From: Paraburkholderia sp. BL23I1N1
GTDB taxonomy: Bacteria; Pseudomonadota; Gammaproteobacteria; Burkholderiales; Burkholderiaceae
Direction of reading: 5' to 3'
Length of the DNA: 64,000 bases
Assembly: GCF_003610295.1 (NCBI RefSeq)
Contig: NZ_RAPV01000001.1
Span: forward strand, 5,766,001-5,830,000
Each line of letters opens with the position of its first letter. Positions within the stretch are counted from its first letter, which is position 1. The translations under genes and the position numbers were made by a program. The notes beneath the pieces are model-generated. The model saw only the letters and a list, made by a program, of their open reading frames with translations. It did no database searches and was not told the DNA's origin. Positions 24,696-33,203 of this stretch are shown one piece after another.

Positions 24696-25490
24696 CTAGC
24701 GTCCGATGAATCTCGCCGTGCGCTTTTCGACGAACGACTGGACGCCCTCTTTTGCATCCTCGGTGTTATAGAGAATCTTCTGGGCCGACTGGATCCCGGC
24801 ATAGGCATTCTGCCAGCCCGATCCGAGCGACACGCGCGCATTTGCCATGGTAGCCTGCACGGCCAGCGGAGCCTGCGCGGCGATGCGCTCCGCGATCTCC
24901 AGCGCCCGCTGAAACTCTTCGCCGGCCGGCACGACTTCCTGCACGAAATTCAGGCGATACGCGTCTTGCGCGGTGAACTCGTCACCCGTGAGCAGGATCT
25001 TCATCGCGTTGCCCCACCCGGCGCGCTGCACCATCCGTATCGTAGCGCCGCAACCCGCCATGATGCCGCGCTTGACCTCCATCTGCGAGAAGCGGCAGTT
25101 GTCGGCGGCGACCGCCACCTCGGAAGCCAGCATCAGTTCGACCGCCACCGTAAAGCTGATGCCCTTCAGCGCGATCACGACCGGCTTGGTGCGCAGCGGT
25201 TCGCGTAAATTGAACGGATCGACTTCGCCGACGGGAAGCAGCGGCTTACCCTCGCGGCGCAACGGTACGATCTTGGGCATGTCGAGGCCCGCGGTGAAAT
25301 GGTCGCCCTCCGCGTAAAGCAGCCCGCAGAAAATTTCGGGGCTCGCTTCAAGACGCGTGTACGCCTTGGCCAACTCATCGAACATCTTGGGGGTGAAGCC
25401 GTTGCGCTTTTCTGGACGGTCAACGCCGATCAACAGAATACGGCCGCGCTCTTCCACGCGAATCTGTCCGTCCTCATGGCGTGTCGTCAT
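24696..25490 (-). CDS. Enoyl-CoA hydratase/isomerase family protein
   Basis: A 264-residue crotonase. Both catalytic glutamate positions are kept: Glu118 in AVELML and Glu138 in SQMEVKRGIMAG, aligned with Glu144 and Glu164 of rat enoyl-CoA hydratase. The oxyanion segment is HFTAGLDM. A true hydratase of a 2-enoyl-CoA intermediate is therefore likely. The start at 25490 follows AGGAGGCACAGC; an upstream extension of 23 residues has no family similarity. It is divergent from another hydratase gene at 25728, and a GAAC-like box sits between them. Confidence 0.85.
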   Translation of the reverse strand: MTTRHEDGQIRVEERGRILLIGVDRPEKRNGFTPKMFDELAKAYTRLEASPEIFCGLLYAEGDHFTAGLDMPKIVPLRREGKPLLPVGEVDPFNLREPLRTKPVVIALKGISFTVAVELMLASEVAVAADNCRFSQMEVKRGIMAGCGATIRMVQRAGWGNAMKILLTGDEFTAQDAYRLNFVQEVVPAGEEFQRALEIAERIAAQAPLAVQATMANARVSLGSGWQNAYAGIQSAQKILYNTEDAKEGVQSFVEKRTARFIGR

Positions 25491-25568
25491 GCTGTGCCTC
25501 CTCGCGTCTCTGGATGATGCGCCGACTCGAAGCTCGATTGACAAAGCCTCATTGCGCATTCAGAATTA

Positions 25569-25581
25569 TAAACATCGTTCA
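25569..25581. promoter_or_regulatory. GAAC-like box (TAAAC-ATC-GTTCA)
   Basis: One mismatch from TGAAC-N3-GTTCA. It lies in the 237-bp gap between two divergent enoyl-CoA hydratase genes, 79 bp from the minus-strand start and 147 bp from the plus-strand start. AT-rich flanks as at the other boxes. Confidence 0.4.
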
Positions 25582-25727
25582 TATTACAGGCAACCGTGAG
25601 CAATGTCGGCCAGGCGAAGATACTTGCTGCGATGCAGCGCCACTGCGCGAACGCGCAGGTCGAGATCTTTGTCGCAGCGGCGCCAGGCTGACGCTCCTGT
25701 TCGTTTGGATTCATGCAAGGAAAACTC

Positions 25728-26504
25728 ATGGCCTACGAAACTATCATCGTCGAAACGCGCGGCAAAACGGGCCTCATCAAGCTCAACCGGCCGCAAGCGT
25801 ATAACGCGCTGAACAATGCCTTGATGGACGAGTTGACCGTTGCGCTCGACGGTTTCGAAGCCGACGAAGCGATCGGCGCGATCGTGCTGACAGGCAACGA
25901 CAAGGCATTTGCCGCCGGTGCCGACATCAAGATGATGAACGAATGGACGTACATGGACGTGTTCAAACAACAGTTCATCACGTCCAACTGGGAACGCACG
26001 GCGCGCTGCCGCAAGCCGGTGATCGCCGCGGTAGCCGGCCTCGCGTTGGGCGGCGGTTGCGAACTGGCGATGATGTGCGACTTCATTCTCGCTGCCGACA
26101 ACGCCCGTTTCGCGCTGCCTGAAATCACACTGGCGACCATTCCCGGCGCTGGCGGAACGCAACGTCTGACACGCGCGCTCGGCAAATCGAAGGCGATGGA
26201 GATGATCCTCACGGGCCGCAAGATGGATGCGACCGAAGCCGAACGTTGCGGCCTCGTCAGCCGGATCGTGCCGCTCGGCGAATTGCTCGATGAGGCGTTG
26301 AAAACGGCGAACGCCATCAGTGGATTCTCGCAACCCGTCGTGGCAATCGCGAAGGAATGCGTGAATCGCGCATACGAGTCCAGTCTCGCCGAAGGCGTCC
26401 TGTTCGAACGACGCATGGCCTACGCGACCTTCGCGACCGAAGACCGCAAGGAAGGCATGGCCGCATTCGCGGAAAAGCGCCAGCCCGTGTTTCGCAACTG
26501 TTGA
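25728..26504 (+). CDS. Enoyl-CoA hydratase
   Basis: A 258-residue canonical enoyl-CoA hydratase, close in pattern to FadB1x and PaaF proteins. [10 protein letters not shown] forms the oxyanion hole; Glu112 in [11 protein letters not shown] and Glu132 in [16 protein letters not shown] are the two catalytic glutamates, so syn-hydration of 2-enoyl-CoA to 3-hydroxyacyl-CoA is well supported. ATG 25728 has AAGGAAAA upstream. It heads an operon with the nitronate-monooxygenase-like gene, a CaiB gene, a CoA-transferase and a thiolase. Confidence 0.9.
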   Translation: MAYETIIVETRGKTGLIKLNRPQAYNALNNALMDELTVALDGFEADEAIGAIVLTGNDKAFAAGADIKMMNEWTYMDVFKQQFITSNWERTARCRKPVIAAVAGLALGGGCELAMMCDFILAADNARFALPEITLATIPGAGGTQRLTRALGKSKAMEMILTGRKMDATEAERCGLVSRIVPLGELLDEALKTANAISGFSQPVVAIAKECVNRAYESSLAEGVLFERRMAYATFATEDRKEGMAAFAEKRQPVFRNC

Positions 26505-26584
26505 GCGCCATGCGCATGCATCAATCCGCATTCGACTGATTCTTTCTCAACCCGTCATTCGCTCCTACTGCTAAACGACCGGCC

Positions 26585-27571
26585 ATGAACTCTCACAAGA
26601 ATCGCATTACAGACTTGCTCGGCATCGACTATCCGATCATCCAGGGCGGCATGCGCTGGGTCGCGCGCGCGGAACTCGCGGCAGCGGTCGGCAATGCCGG
26701 CGGACTCGGATTCATTTCCGCGCACACGCATGCGAGCGCCGATGCGCTGGCGCGAGAGATCGACCGGGTGCGGGCATTGAGCGACAAACCGTTCGGCGTG
26801 AATCTGACGCTGCTCGGCAGCAACGCCGGGCTCGATTACGACGGCTACGTGCGCACGATCATCGAGCGGGGCGTGCCGGTCGTCGAAACCGCGGGAAGCA
26901 ATCCCGCGAAGTACATCGCGGCGTTCAAGGCAAGCGGCGTCAAGGTGATCCACAAGTGCGTCGCGGTGCGTCACGCACTAAAAGCCGAAGCACTCGGCGC
27001 GGACGCGGTGAGTATCGACGGCTTCGAATGCGCCGGACATCCGGGTGAAGACGATATTCCGGGGCTGATCCTGATCCCCGCCGCCGCCGACCGTCTGAAG
27101 ATTCCATTGCTCGCGTCGGGCGGCTTCGCCGATGGACGTGGCTTGATGGCCGCGCTCGCGCTCGGTGCTCAAGGCATCAATATGGGCACGCGCTTCATGC
27201 TCACCCAGGAATCGCGTGTTCATCCCGCGATCAAACAACGCATGCTGGAAGCCACCGAACGCGATACGTTGCTGGTCGGACGCACGCTCGGCGACTCGAG
27301 CCGCGTGATCAAAAACAGCGTCAGTCTCGCGGCGGTCGAACTGGAACGCGTGGGAGGCGTCACGTTGGCCGATCTGTATGCGCTGACCGGCGCGAGCCAC
27401 TGGATGGACGCATTTGCGAGCGGCGATGTCGAGGGCGGCGCATTTCCGGCCGGCATGGTGACGGGCCTGATTCACGATTTGCCAACCTGTGCCGAACTTA
27501 TCGCGAGAATTATGCGCGAGGCCGCCGCCATTGCGCAGCGCGCGTTTCCGTTCGAGGTGCCGGCCGCATGA
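26585..27571 (+). CDS. Nitronate monooxygenase-family flavoprotein (IpdC/ScdK-like)
   Basis: A 328-residue FMN-binding TIM-barrel protein of the 2-nitropropane dioxygenase/nitronate monooxygenase family. IIQGGMRWVA is the FMN-binding start; His152 lies in FECAGHPGEDD, at the place of the catalytic His of class I enzymes; LASGGFADGRG and GINMGTRFML are phosphate-binding loops. From memory, the GHPGEDD motif is shared with IpdC, the flavin enzyme of steroid C/D-ring degradation, which acts on a cyclic CoA ester. In the middle of a beta-oxidation operon a role on a CoA ester is more plausible than nitronate oxidation. It overlaps the next gene by four bases (ATGA). Confidence 0.8.
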   Translation: MNSHKNRITDLLGIDYPIIQGGMRWVARAELAAAVGNAGGLGFISAHTHASADALAREIDRVRALSDKPFGVNLTLLGSNAGLDYDGYVRTIIERGVPVVETAGSNPAKYIAAFKASGVKVIHKCVAVRHALKAEALGADAVSIDGFECAGHPGEDDIPGLILIPAAADRLKIPLLASGGFADGRGLMAALALGAQGINMGTRFMLTQESRVHPAIKQRMLEATERDTLLVGRTLGDSSRVIKNSVSLAAVELERVGGVTLADLYALTGASHWMDAFASGDVEGGAFPAGMVTGLIHDLPTCAELIARIMREAAAIAQRAFPFEVPAA

Positions 27572-28746
27572 AGCTGTCGGGCGTTCGCGTCGTCGATTTC
27601 TCGCAGTTCATGCCGGGGCCGATGCTCGCGTCGAATCTTGCCGATCATGGCGCCGACGTCATCAAGGTCGAACCGCTGACGGGCGACGCGGCACGCGGCC
27701 CGCTCGAATCGGACAGCGAGTTTTTCGTGGGGCTCAATCGCGGCAAGCGCAGTATCGCGCTCGACCTGAAGCGTCCCGAGGGCCTTGCCATCGCGTTGCG
27801 ATTGATCGGCGAGGCCGATGTCGTGATCGAGTCGTCGCGCCCGGGTGTCGCGGCGCGTCTGGGCATCAATTACGACACGGTGAGCCGCGCCCATCCCCGC
27901 CTCGTCTACTGCTCGCTGACGGCCTTCGGCCAGACCGGCCCGCTTTCGCAATTGCCCGCGCATGATTCCGTGATTCAGTCACTGGCGGGAACCTTGCCGC
28001 GCGACGAGCGCGGCGCGCCCGTGACCTCGGGCGTCTCTGTCGCCGCTCTCGCGGGTTCGTTGACCGCATTGTCCGCGGTGTTGATGGCATTGCTGCACGC
28101 GCGCGAAACGGGTCGCGGCGACTTCGTCGACATTTCGCTCCACGACGCGGCGCTGAACGCGCAACCGCATCTGACAGGCCACGCACTCAGCGCTCGCCAG
28201 GAGGACTTCGTCGATACCGGCGCAACCGCGCACGGCGGCAATGCGATTGCGCTGCTCGCCGCGTATCGAACAGCCGATTCGCAATGGCTTTGCCTCGGCG
28301 GCCGCGAACTCGACTTCGCGACCCATCTGCTGACGCCGCTCGGCCGGCCGGATCTGATTGCAGTCGCCATCGGGCCCGGCGGCGAAGCACAGGCCGAACT
28401 GCGTGCGTTCCTCACCGAGGTTTTCCTGACGCGCACATTGAGCGATTGGCTCTCGTGGTTCGAGGGCCGCCGCATCAGTGTTGCGCCCGTTTTGTCGCTC
28501 AGTGAAGCGCTCGTGCATCCTCACACGCAGGCTCGCCAGATGGTCAGCGTCGATGCGGCTGGCCGAGGGCACGTCGGCAATGCGATCCGGTTCCTGCGCG
28601 ATCCGGCACAACCGGTCCTGTCAATCCCCGGCATCGGCGAGCACACGGTGGAGATTCTCGAGGCGCTCGGTTATGCCGATGAACACATCTCCGCACTCGA
28701 TTCCGCCGGCGTGATCCGCACGCAGAACACCACCGAGAAGGCGTAG
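27568..28746 (+). CDS. CaiB/BaiF-family CoA-transferase or racemase
   Basis: A 392-residue type III CoA-transferase family protein starting MKLSGVRVVDFSQFMPGPML, a start that overlaps the previous stop as ATGA. The catalytic aspartate is Asp133 in LPAHDSVIQSLAG. The sequence around FGQTGPLSQLPAHD resembles the alpha-methylacyl-CoA racemase branch as much as true transferases, so either CoA transfer or epimerisation of a 2-methylacyl-CoA is possible. Racemisation would suit the degradation of a methyl-branched terpenoid or steroid side chain. Translationally coupled with the flavoprotein and followed after 4 bp by an acetate-type CoA-transferase. Confidence 0.8.
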   Translation: MKLSGVRVVDFSQFMPGPMLASNLADHGADVIKVEPLTGDAARGPLESDSEFFVGLNRGKRSIALDLKRPEGLAIALRLIGEADVVIESSRPGVAARLGINYDTVSRAHPRLVYCSLTAFGQTGPLSQLPAHDSVIQSLAGTLPRDERGAPVTSGVSVAALAGSLTALSAVLMALLHARETGRGDFVDISLHDAALNAQPHLTGHALSARQEDFVDTGATAHGGNAIALLAAYRTADSQWLCLGGRELDFATHLLTPLGRPDLIAVAIGPGGEAQAELRAFLTEVFLTRTLSDWLSWFEGRRISVAPVLSLSEALVHPHTQARQMVSVDAAGRGHVGNAIRFLRDPAQPVLSIPGIGEHTVEILEALGYADEHISALDSAGVIRTQNTTEKA

Positions 28747-28750
28747 CCTC

Positions 28751-30010
28751 ATGCCCACGCTGCTGCAACCCAGCTCCATCGAATTCGCTTCCATCGTTCG
28801 TCCCGGCGACCTGGTGATGTGGGGCCAGGCAAACGCGGAGCCGTTGCCGTTGACCCAACAGCTCGTCGCGCAACGGCACAGCATTGGCCGGTTCCGCGTG
28901 TTTCTCGGCGCAAGCGCCACCGACACGTGCCGGCCCGAGCACGCGGACTGCATCGACTTCGTCGCCTACTGCGGCACCGGCGCGAATCGCGCGCTGGCGC
29001 GCGCGGGCGTACTCGATGTGCTGCCATGCCACTACTCGCAGTTTCCGCAGATGATCAGGAACGGCGCGCTCAAGGTGGACGTGCTGATGCTGCAACTCGC
29101 GCCGCCGGATACCGAAGGCCGCTACAGTTTGTCGATCGCGCACGAGTATCTGATTGCGGCACTCGACACGGCCCGCGTGATCGTCGCGGAGATCAATGAA
29201 GAGGCGCCATGGACGTATGGCGAGCGTTATCTGCGCGACGACGATCTCGACTTCATCCTGCCGACGTCGCGCGCGCCACTCGAAAATGCGCGTGGCAAAA
29301 CGGGCGCCATTGAACTGGCGATAGCCGGTCACGTCGCCGATTGGATCGAAGACGGTTCGACGCTTCAGTTCGGTATGGGCGTGATTCCCGAAGCCGTACT
29401 CGCACGCCTGTCGGACCGGCGGGACCTGGGCATTCATTCGGGCACGATTGGCGACAGGGTCGCCGATCTGATGGAGGCCGGCGTGATCAACAATGCGCGA
29501 AAAAGCGTGGACCGAGGGATCACGGTTGCAGGCGTCATGATGGGTAGCCGCCGCATTCACGACTTCGCGCATCGCAACCGCGCCGTGCAGTTTCGCTCGA
29601 CGAGCTACACGCACGATCCGGATGTGCTGGCGCGCCTTGACCGTTTCATCGCGCTCAATTCGGCGCTCGAGGTCGATCTCGGCGGGCAGATCAACGCTGA
29701 AGTGGCCGGCGGCGGCTACGTCGGCGCGGTGGGCGGCGCACTCGACTTCCTGCGCGGCGCACGGAGCGCCAAAGGCGGCTTGCCGGTGGTCGCGTTGCCT
29801 TCGACCGCGAGCAACGGTGCGAGCCGCATCGTGGCGACGCTCAGCGGCCCGGTTAGCACGCCGCGCAGCGACGCGGGCATCATCGTGACCGAATATGGCG
29901 TAGCGGATCTGCGCGGACTCACGCTCAAACAGCGGCGCGAGCGTCTGCTGGCGATCGCTCACCCGGACCACCGAGCCCTGCTCGAACACTCAACCCGCGC
30001 AGCCGGCTGA
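28751..30010 (+). CDS. Acetyl-CoA hydrolase/transferase family protein (4-hydroxybutyrate CoA-transferase-like)
   Basis: A 419-residue class I CoA-transferase of the AcH1/Cat1/AbfT type. LQFGMGVIPEAV (about residues 205-216) and SALEVDLGGQINAE are family blocks; Glu307 in the latter is a candidate for the glutamate that forms the acyl-glutamyl-CoA intermediate. It moves CoA between acetyl-CoA and a short carboxylate, or hydrolyses it. It lies 4 bp after a CaiB gene in the same operon, so the operon contains two CoA-transferase types. The physiological donor and acceptor cannot be told. Confidence 0.85.
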   Translation: MPTLLQPSSIEFASIVRPGDLVMWGQANAEPLPLTQQLVAQRHSIGRFRVFLGASATDTCRPEHADCIDFVAYCGTGANRALARAGVLDVLPCHYSQFPQMIRNGALKVDVLMLQLAPPDTEGRYSLSIAHEYLIAALDTARVIVAEINEEAPWTYGERYLRDDDLDFILPTSRAPLENARGKTGAIELAIAGHVADWIEDGSTLQFGMGVIPEAVLARLSDRRDLGIHSGTIGDRVADLMEAGVINNARKSVDRGITVAGVMMGSRRIHDFAHRNRAVQFRSTSYTHDPDVLARLDRFIALNSALEVDLGGQINAEVAGGGYVGAVGGALDFLRGARSAKGGLPVVALPSTASNGASRIVATLSGPVSTPRSDAGIIVTEYGVADLRGLTLKQRRERLLAIAHPDHRALLEHSTRAAG

Positions 30011-30077
30011 TGCAATCGGATCATGGCAAGACACGTAACGTCGGCCCGCGCTTTACGCGTTATTTGAAGGAATCCGT

Positions 30078-31274
30078 ATGAAACGAGCCGCGATCGTCTC
30101 TCCTGTGCGCACACCCGTAGGCGTTTTTGGCGGCAGTCTGCGCAACGTGCCGGTCGAAGAACTCGGCGCGCTCGTGACCCGGGAGGTTTTGAAGCGCACC
30201 GGGCTCGATCCCGCCCGCATCGACGATGTGGTTTTCGCGCAGTCGTACGCGAATAGTGAGACGCCATGTGTCGGGCGCTGGATCGCGCTGCAGGCAGGAC
30301 TCCCCGTCGATGTGCCGGGCATGCAGCTCGACCGGCGTTGCGGTGGCGGCCTGCAGGCGCTCGCGACCGCGGCGATGATGGTCCAGACCGGCGCAGCCGA
30401 TGTCGTGCTGGCGGGCGGTGTCGAGAGCATGAGCAACATCGAGTACTACAGCACGGACATGCGCTGGGGCGCCCGCTCGGGTTCCGTGCAGTTTCATGAC
30501 CGGCTCGCACGCGGCCGCGAGCGTTCGCAGCCCGAGGAACGCTTCGGCTACATTTCGGGCATGATCGAAACCGCGGAAAATCTCGCGAGCGATTATCACA
30601 TCAGCCGCGAAGAGGCGGATGAATGCGCTGTGCGCAGCCATCGGCGCGCGGCCGATGCCTGGGCGTCGGGCCGCATGGCCGATGAAGTCGTGACGGTGAC
30701 CGTGCCGCAGAAAAAAGGGCCGCCCTTGCTCATTGCTCAAGACGAAGGCTTTCGCGAGGACACCAGCCTCGCGAGCCTCGGCAAGCTGCGTGCGCTGATC
30801 GCGGGCGGCACCGTCACCGCCGGCAATTCCAGCCAGCAAAACGATGCGGCAGCCGCGTGCCTCGTGGTCGCGGAGGACAAGCTGGAAGCCTTGGGCCTCG
30901 CGCCGATGGCGTATTTCAATGGCTGGGCCGCGGCGGGCTGCGAGCCGTCACGCATGGGCATCGGCCCCGTGCCCGCCGTGCAGAAACTGATGTCGCGCAC
31001 CGGACTGTCGATCGATCAGATGGATCTCGTCGAACTGAACGAAGCATTCGCGTGCCAGGTGCTGGCCGTGCTCAAGGGATGGGGATGGAACGATCCGGAC
31101 CGCTTGAACGTCAACGGTTCCGGCATCTCGCTGGGTCATCCTATCGGCGCTACCGGTGTGCGAATGATGACCACGCTGCTCTTCGAACTGCAGCGCCGCA
31201 AGGGGCGCTATGGTCTGGAGGCGATGTGCATCGGAGGCGGCCAGGGTCTGGCCGCGCTATTCGAGCGTGCTTGA
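30078..31274 (+). CDS. Thiolase (acetyl-CoA C-acyltransferase)
   Basis: A 398-residue thiolase of normal length. The nucleophilic cysteine is Cys88 in LDRRCGGGLQAL; NEAFACQV, His354 in GHPIGATG and Cys384 in CIGGGQG complete the active site. It should cleave a 3-ketoacyl-CoA to acetyl-CoA and a shortened acyl-CoA. It ends the plus-strand operon begun at 25728. The RRCGGG form of the active-site block differs from the common SMCGSG, which occurs in degradative thiolases of unusual substrates, so a branched or cyclic substrate is plausible. Confidence 0.9.
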   Translation: MKRAAIVSPVRTPVGVFGGSLRNVPVEELGALVTREVLKRTGLDPARIDDVVFAQSYANSETPCVGRWIALQAGLPVDVPGMQLDRRCGGGLQALATAAMMVQTGAADVVLAGGVESMSNIEYYSTDMRWGARSGSVQFHDRLARGRERSQPEERFGYISGMIETAENLASDYHISREEADECAVRSHRRAADAWASGRMADEVVTVTVPQKKGPPLLIAQDEGFREDTSLASLGKLRALIAGGTVTAGNSSQQNDAAAACLVVAEDKLEALGLAPMAYFNGWAAAGCEPSRMGIGPVPAVQKLMSRTGLSIDQMDLVELNEAFACQVLAVLKGWGWNDPDRLNVNGSGISLGHPIGATGVRMMTTLLFELQRRKGRYGLEAMCIGGGQGLAALFERA

Positions 31275-31310
31275 GCGGCGCTGTTCTTCAACCAGTCAAA
31301 TGGCCATGTT

Positions 31311-31676
31311 TCATTTTCGATTGAAAAACCGCTCGCGCTGAAGACGCACTTCATCCGAGGCCATCAACATGTTGTAAATGACCTGCATGGCGGCAACGAC
31401 AGGCTTGTTCATCGACTCGATGAGCAAGTGAATATGCAGCGATAGTCCAGGCGGCGCGGCGGCCGCAGGTGTTCCGAATTCGCCGATATCTCCGCCGGCG
31501 CAAAAGCCCTTGCCGTCCCCCGTCAGAATGACTGCTCTCGCGTGCTCGTCTGCTTTTTCCCACTCGAAGGCTCGCAACATTTCCGATCGCACCGCGAGGC
31601 TCAATGCATTGACCGGCGGGGAGTCGAGGGTGATCGTTGCAACACCGTCGACGCAAACGTAGTGCACGCGCCGCAT
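31311..31676 (-). pseudogene. Truncated crotonase (internal deletion)
   Basis: A 121-residue frame whose first 95 residues match the N-terminal half of a crotonase: NALSLAVRSEML, FCAGGDIGEFG and MNKPVVAAM. The text then jumps to a 23-residue tail ending RLQRERFFNRK, with all of the catalytic half (about 140 residues or more) missing. The simplest reading is an internal in-frame deletion in an enoyl-CoA hydratase or hydratase/3-hydroxyacyl-CoA dehydrogenase fusion gene. The ATG overlaps the rubredoxin stop by one base (TGATG), so translation is still coupled. Whether the product is made or has a role is unknown; it lacks any active-site base. Confidence 0.65.
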
Positions 31677-31840
31677 CAAACTTCGATCATCACGAAGTCC
31701 ACCTTCGCTGCGCCGCACTCGGGGCAGGCCCAGTCGTCGGGAATGTCTGCCCAGCGCGTACCGGGCGGAAAACCTTCAGTCGGAAGTCCGGCCGCTTCGT
31801 CGTAGAAAAAACCGCAGAAAATGCATTGCCATTGTTTCAT
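31676..31840 (-). CDS. Rubredoxin
   Basis: A 54-residue protein with the two rubredoxin knuckles: Cys6 and Cys9 in [10 protein letters not shown], and Cys39 and Cys42 in [11 protein letters not shown], plus the conserved [15 protein letters not shown] between them. It binds one Fe in a Cys4 site and carries single electrons in the cytoplasm. It lies 34 bp downstream of a P450 gene on the same strand and overlaps the truncated crotonase start. Rubredoxins normally feed AlkB-type hydroxylases or serve oxidative-stress enzymes; no AlkB is in the window. An electron-transfer role for the P450 or for another oxygenase is inferred from position only. Confidence 0.9.
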   Translation of the reverse strand: MKQWQCIFCGFFYDEAAGLPTEGFPPGTRWADIPDDWACPECGAAKVDFVMIEV

Positions 31841-31874
31841 CGCCGTCGTTCTGTCATGGTTTGAGGGAGAAGAT

Positions 31875-33077
31875 TCAGGACGCGACGTTCCACGTCAGCG
31901 GCAAATACAGCATGCCGTTCACGGCGCCTGAACTGCAACGCGGCTTGTCGCCTTCGCGAATGCCGAAATCGGGAATGCGCTTCAGCCATTCCTGCAAGAA
32001 CACCTTGATTTCAGTGCGCGCGAGGAACGATCCAGGGCAGCGGTGCGGCCCATTTCCGAAGGCCGCATGCAGCACCGGCTTGCGGGTCAGGTCGACTTCG
32101 AGCGGATTGGCAAACTTGCGCTCATCCAGACCGAACAACGCGTTGGGCAACTGAATCTGATCGCCCTTCTTCAGCGTCACTCCCTTATAGTCCAGGTCTT
32201 CGGCGACGAGCCGCGCCGTGTTCGCGACGCCGAATCTGCGGATCAGTTCGTCGACGGAAGAAACCATCAGTTCAGGGTGGTCGATGAGCTGACGCCGATG
32301 GCGAGGGTTCTCAGCAAGAAAACGGGCGATAAAACCCATTAGCGACGCGACCGTGTCGAGGCCGCCGAACAGCACGACGATAAACATGCCAAACATGCGG
32401 TCGGCCCGCATCGGTTCGCCGTCGATGCGCGCATTCGCAATCAGGCTGACGAGGTCGCCGCCCGCGTTGGCCTGGCGTTGCGCCACCCAGGTGGAGATGT
32501 AGGCGCCCAGCAGATTCTGCGATTCGATACGCTCCTCGACCTTGCCGCGCACCGCCATTTCGGCCCATTCGAGCAGCCGTTCGCGGTCGCTCAGCGGCAG
32601 ATCGGCGAGGCGCAGAAAGATCACGATAGGCAGGAGCTTGGCGAACTCGGAAACGAATTCGCATTCGCCACGCGGCGTGAGTTTTTCGATCAACTCCACA
32701 GCGAGAACGCGGGCATCCTCTTCGAGCGAAGCGATTGCCTTCGGCAAAAAAGACGGCGTGATCAGATTCCGGTACGCGGTATGCTCGGGCGGATCGAGTT
32801 CGAGCGGTACGAGCTGCACCGCGCTCAAAGACGGAATGTTGACGCTGCGATGCGAGAAATGCGTATGATCTTTCTGCATCGTTTCAATATCGTCTCCGCG
32901 CGTTGCGATCCAGTGTCCGCCATAGTAGGGAGACCAGACAATGTCCGGCCCATTGTGCAACGCCTTCCACGCGAGATGGACATCTTCGGCGGCGCCGGGT
33001 GGGTTCATGTAGTCGAAATCCACCACCCGGTCATGCGGCACGTGGCTGGGCACGCTCCAGTTCTCCGGATACCTCAT
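31875..33077 (-). CDS. Cytochrome P450
   Basis: A 400-residue soluble bacterial P450. The heme ligand is Cys347 in [10 protein letters not shown], the E-x-x-R pair is Glu277 and Arg280 in ELIRR, and the I-helix reads FGGLDTVAS with Asp241-Thr242, a variant of the usual AGxDT. The N-terminal [11 protein letters not shown] is typical of the class I CYP101/CYP111-like group that hydroxylates terpenes. It needs a ferredoxin and reductase, both encoded at 39.4-41.0 kb. The start at 33077 follows AAGGAGACC. It heads a unit with rubredoxin and a truncated crotonase, and is divergent from the SDR gene at 33204. Confidence 0.9.
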   Translation of the reverse strand: MRYPENWSVPSHVPHDRVVDFDYMNPPGAAEDVHLAWKALHNGPDIVWSPYYGGHWIATRGDDIETMQKDHTHFSHRSVNIPSLSAVQLVPLELDPPEHTAYRNLITPSFLPKAIASLEEDARVLAVELIEKLTPRGECEFVSEFAKLLPIVIFLRLADLPLSDRERLLEWAEMAVRGKVEERIESQNLLGAYISTWVAQRQANAGGDLVSLIANARIDGEPMRADRMFGMFIVVLFGGLDTVASLMGFIARFLAENPRHRRQLIDHPELMVSSVDELIRRFGVANTARLVAEDLDYKGVTLKKGDQIQLPNALFGLDERKFANPLEVDLTRKPVLHAAFGNGPHRCPGSFLARTEIKVFLQEWLKRIPDFGIREGDKPRCSSGAVNGMLYLPLTWNVAS

Positions 33078-33128
33078 CGATTGGTCTCCTTGCAGGTTAG
33101 AACCCACATCGCTATTCGTTCATAATGT

Positions 33129-33141
33129 GCAACGTCGTTCA
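33129..33141. promoter_or_regulatory. GAAC-like box (GCAAC-GTC-GTTCA)
   Basis: Two mismatches from TGAAC-N3-GTTCA; read on the minus strand it is TGAACGACGTTGC, matching the first eleven bases of the strong sites at 22356 and 54560. It lies in the 126-bp divergent gap between the P450 and SDR genes. A second half-site GTTCA occurs at 33118-33122. Confidence 0.4.
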
Positions 33142-33203
33142 GTTTTGCTATTATAGATCCGCGAACTTTCTACATCAACGCCCGTAACGAATTGGAGACG
33201 ACA

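Noticed and set aside
28544..29989. 481-codon minus-strand frame opposite the CoA-transferase gene
   Set aside because: The plus strand encodes a clear acetyl-CoA hydrolase/transferase family protein with expected length and motifs; the opposite frame has no recognisable domain.
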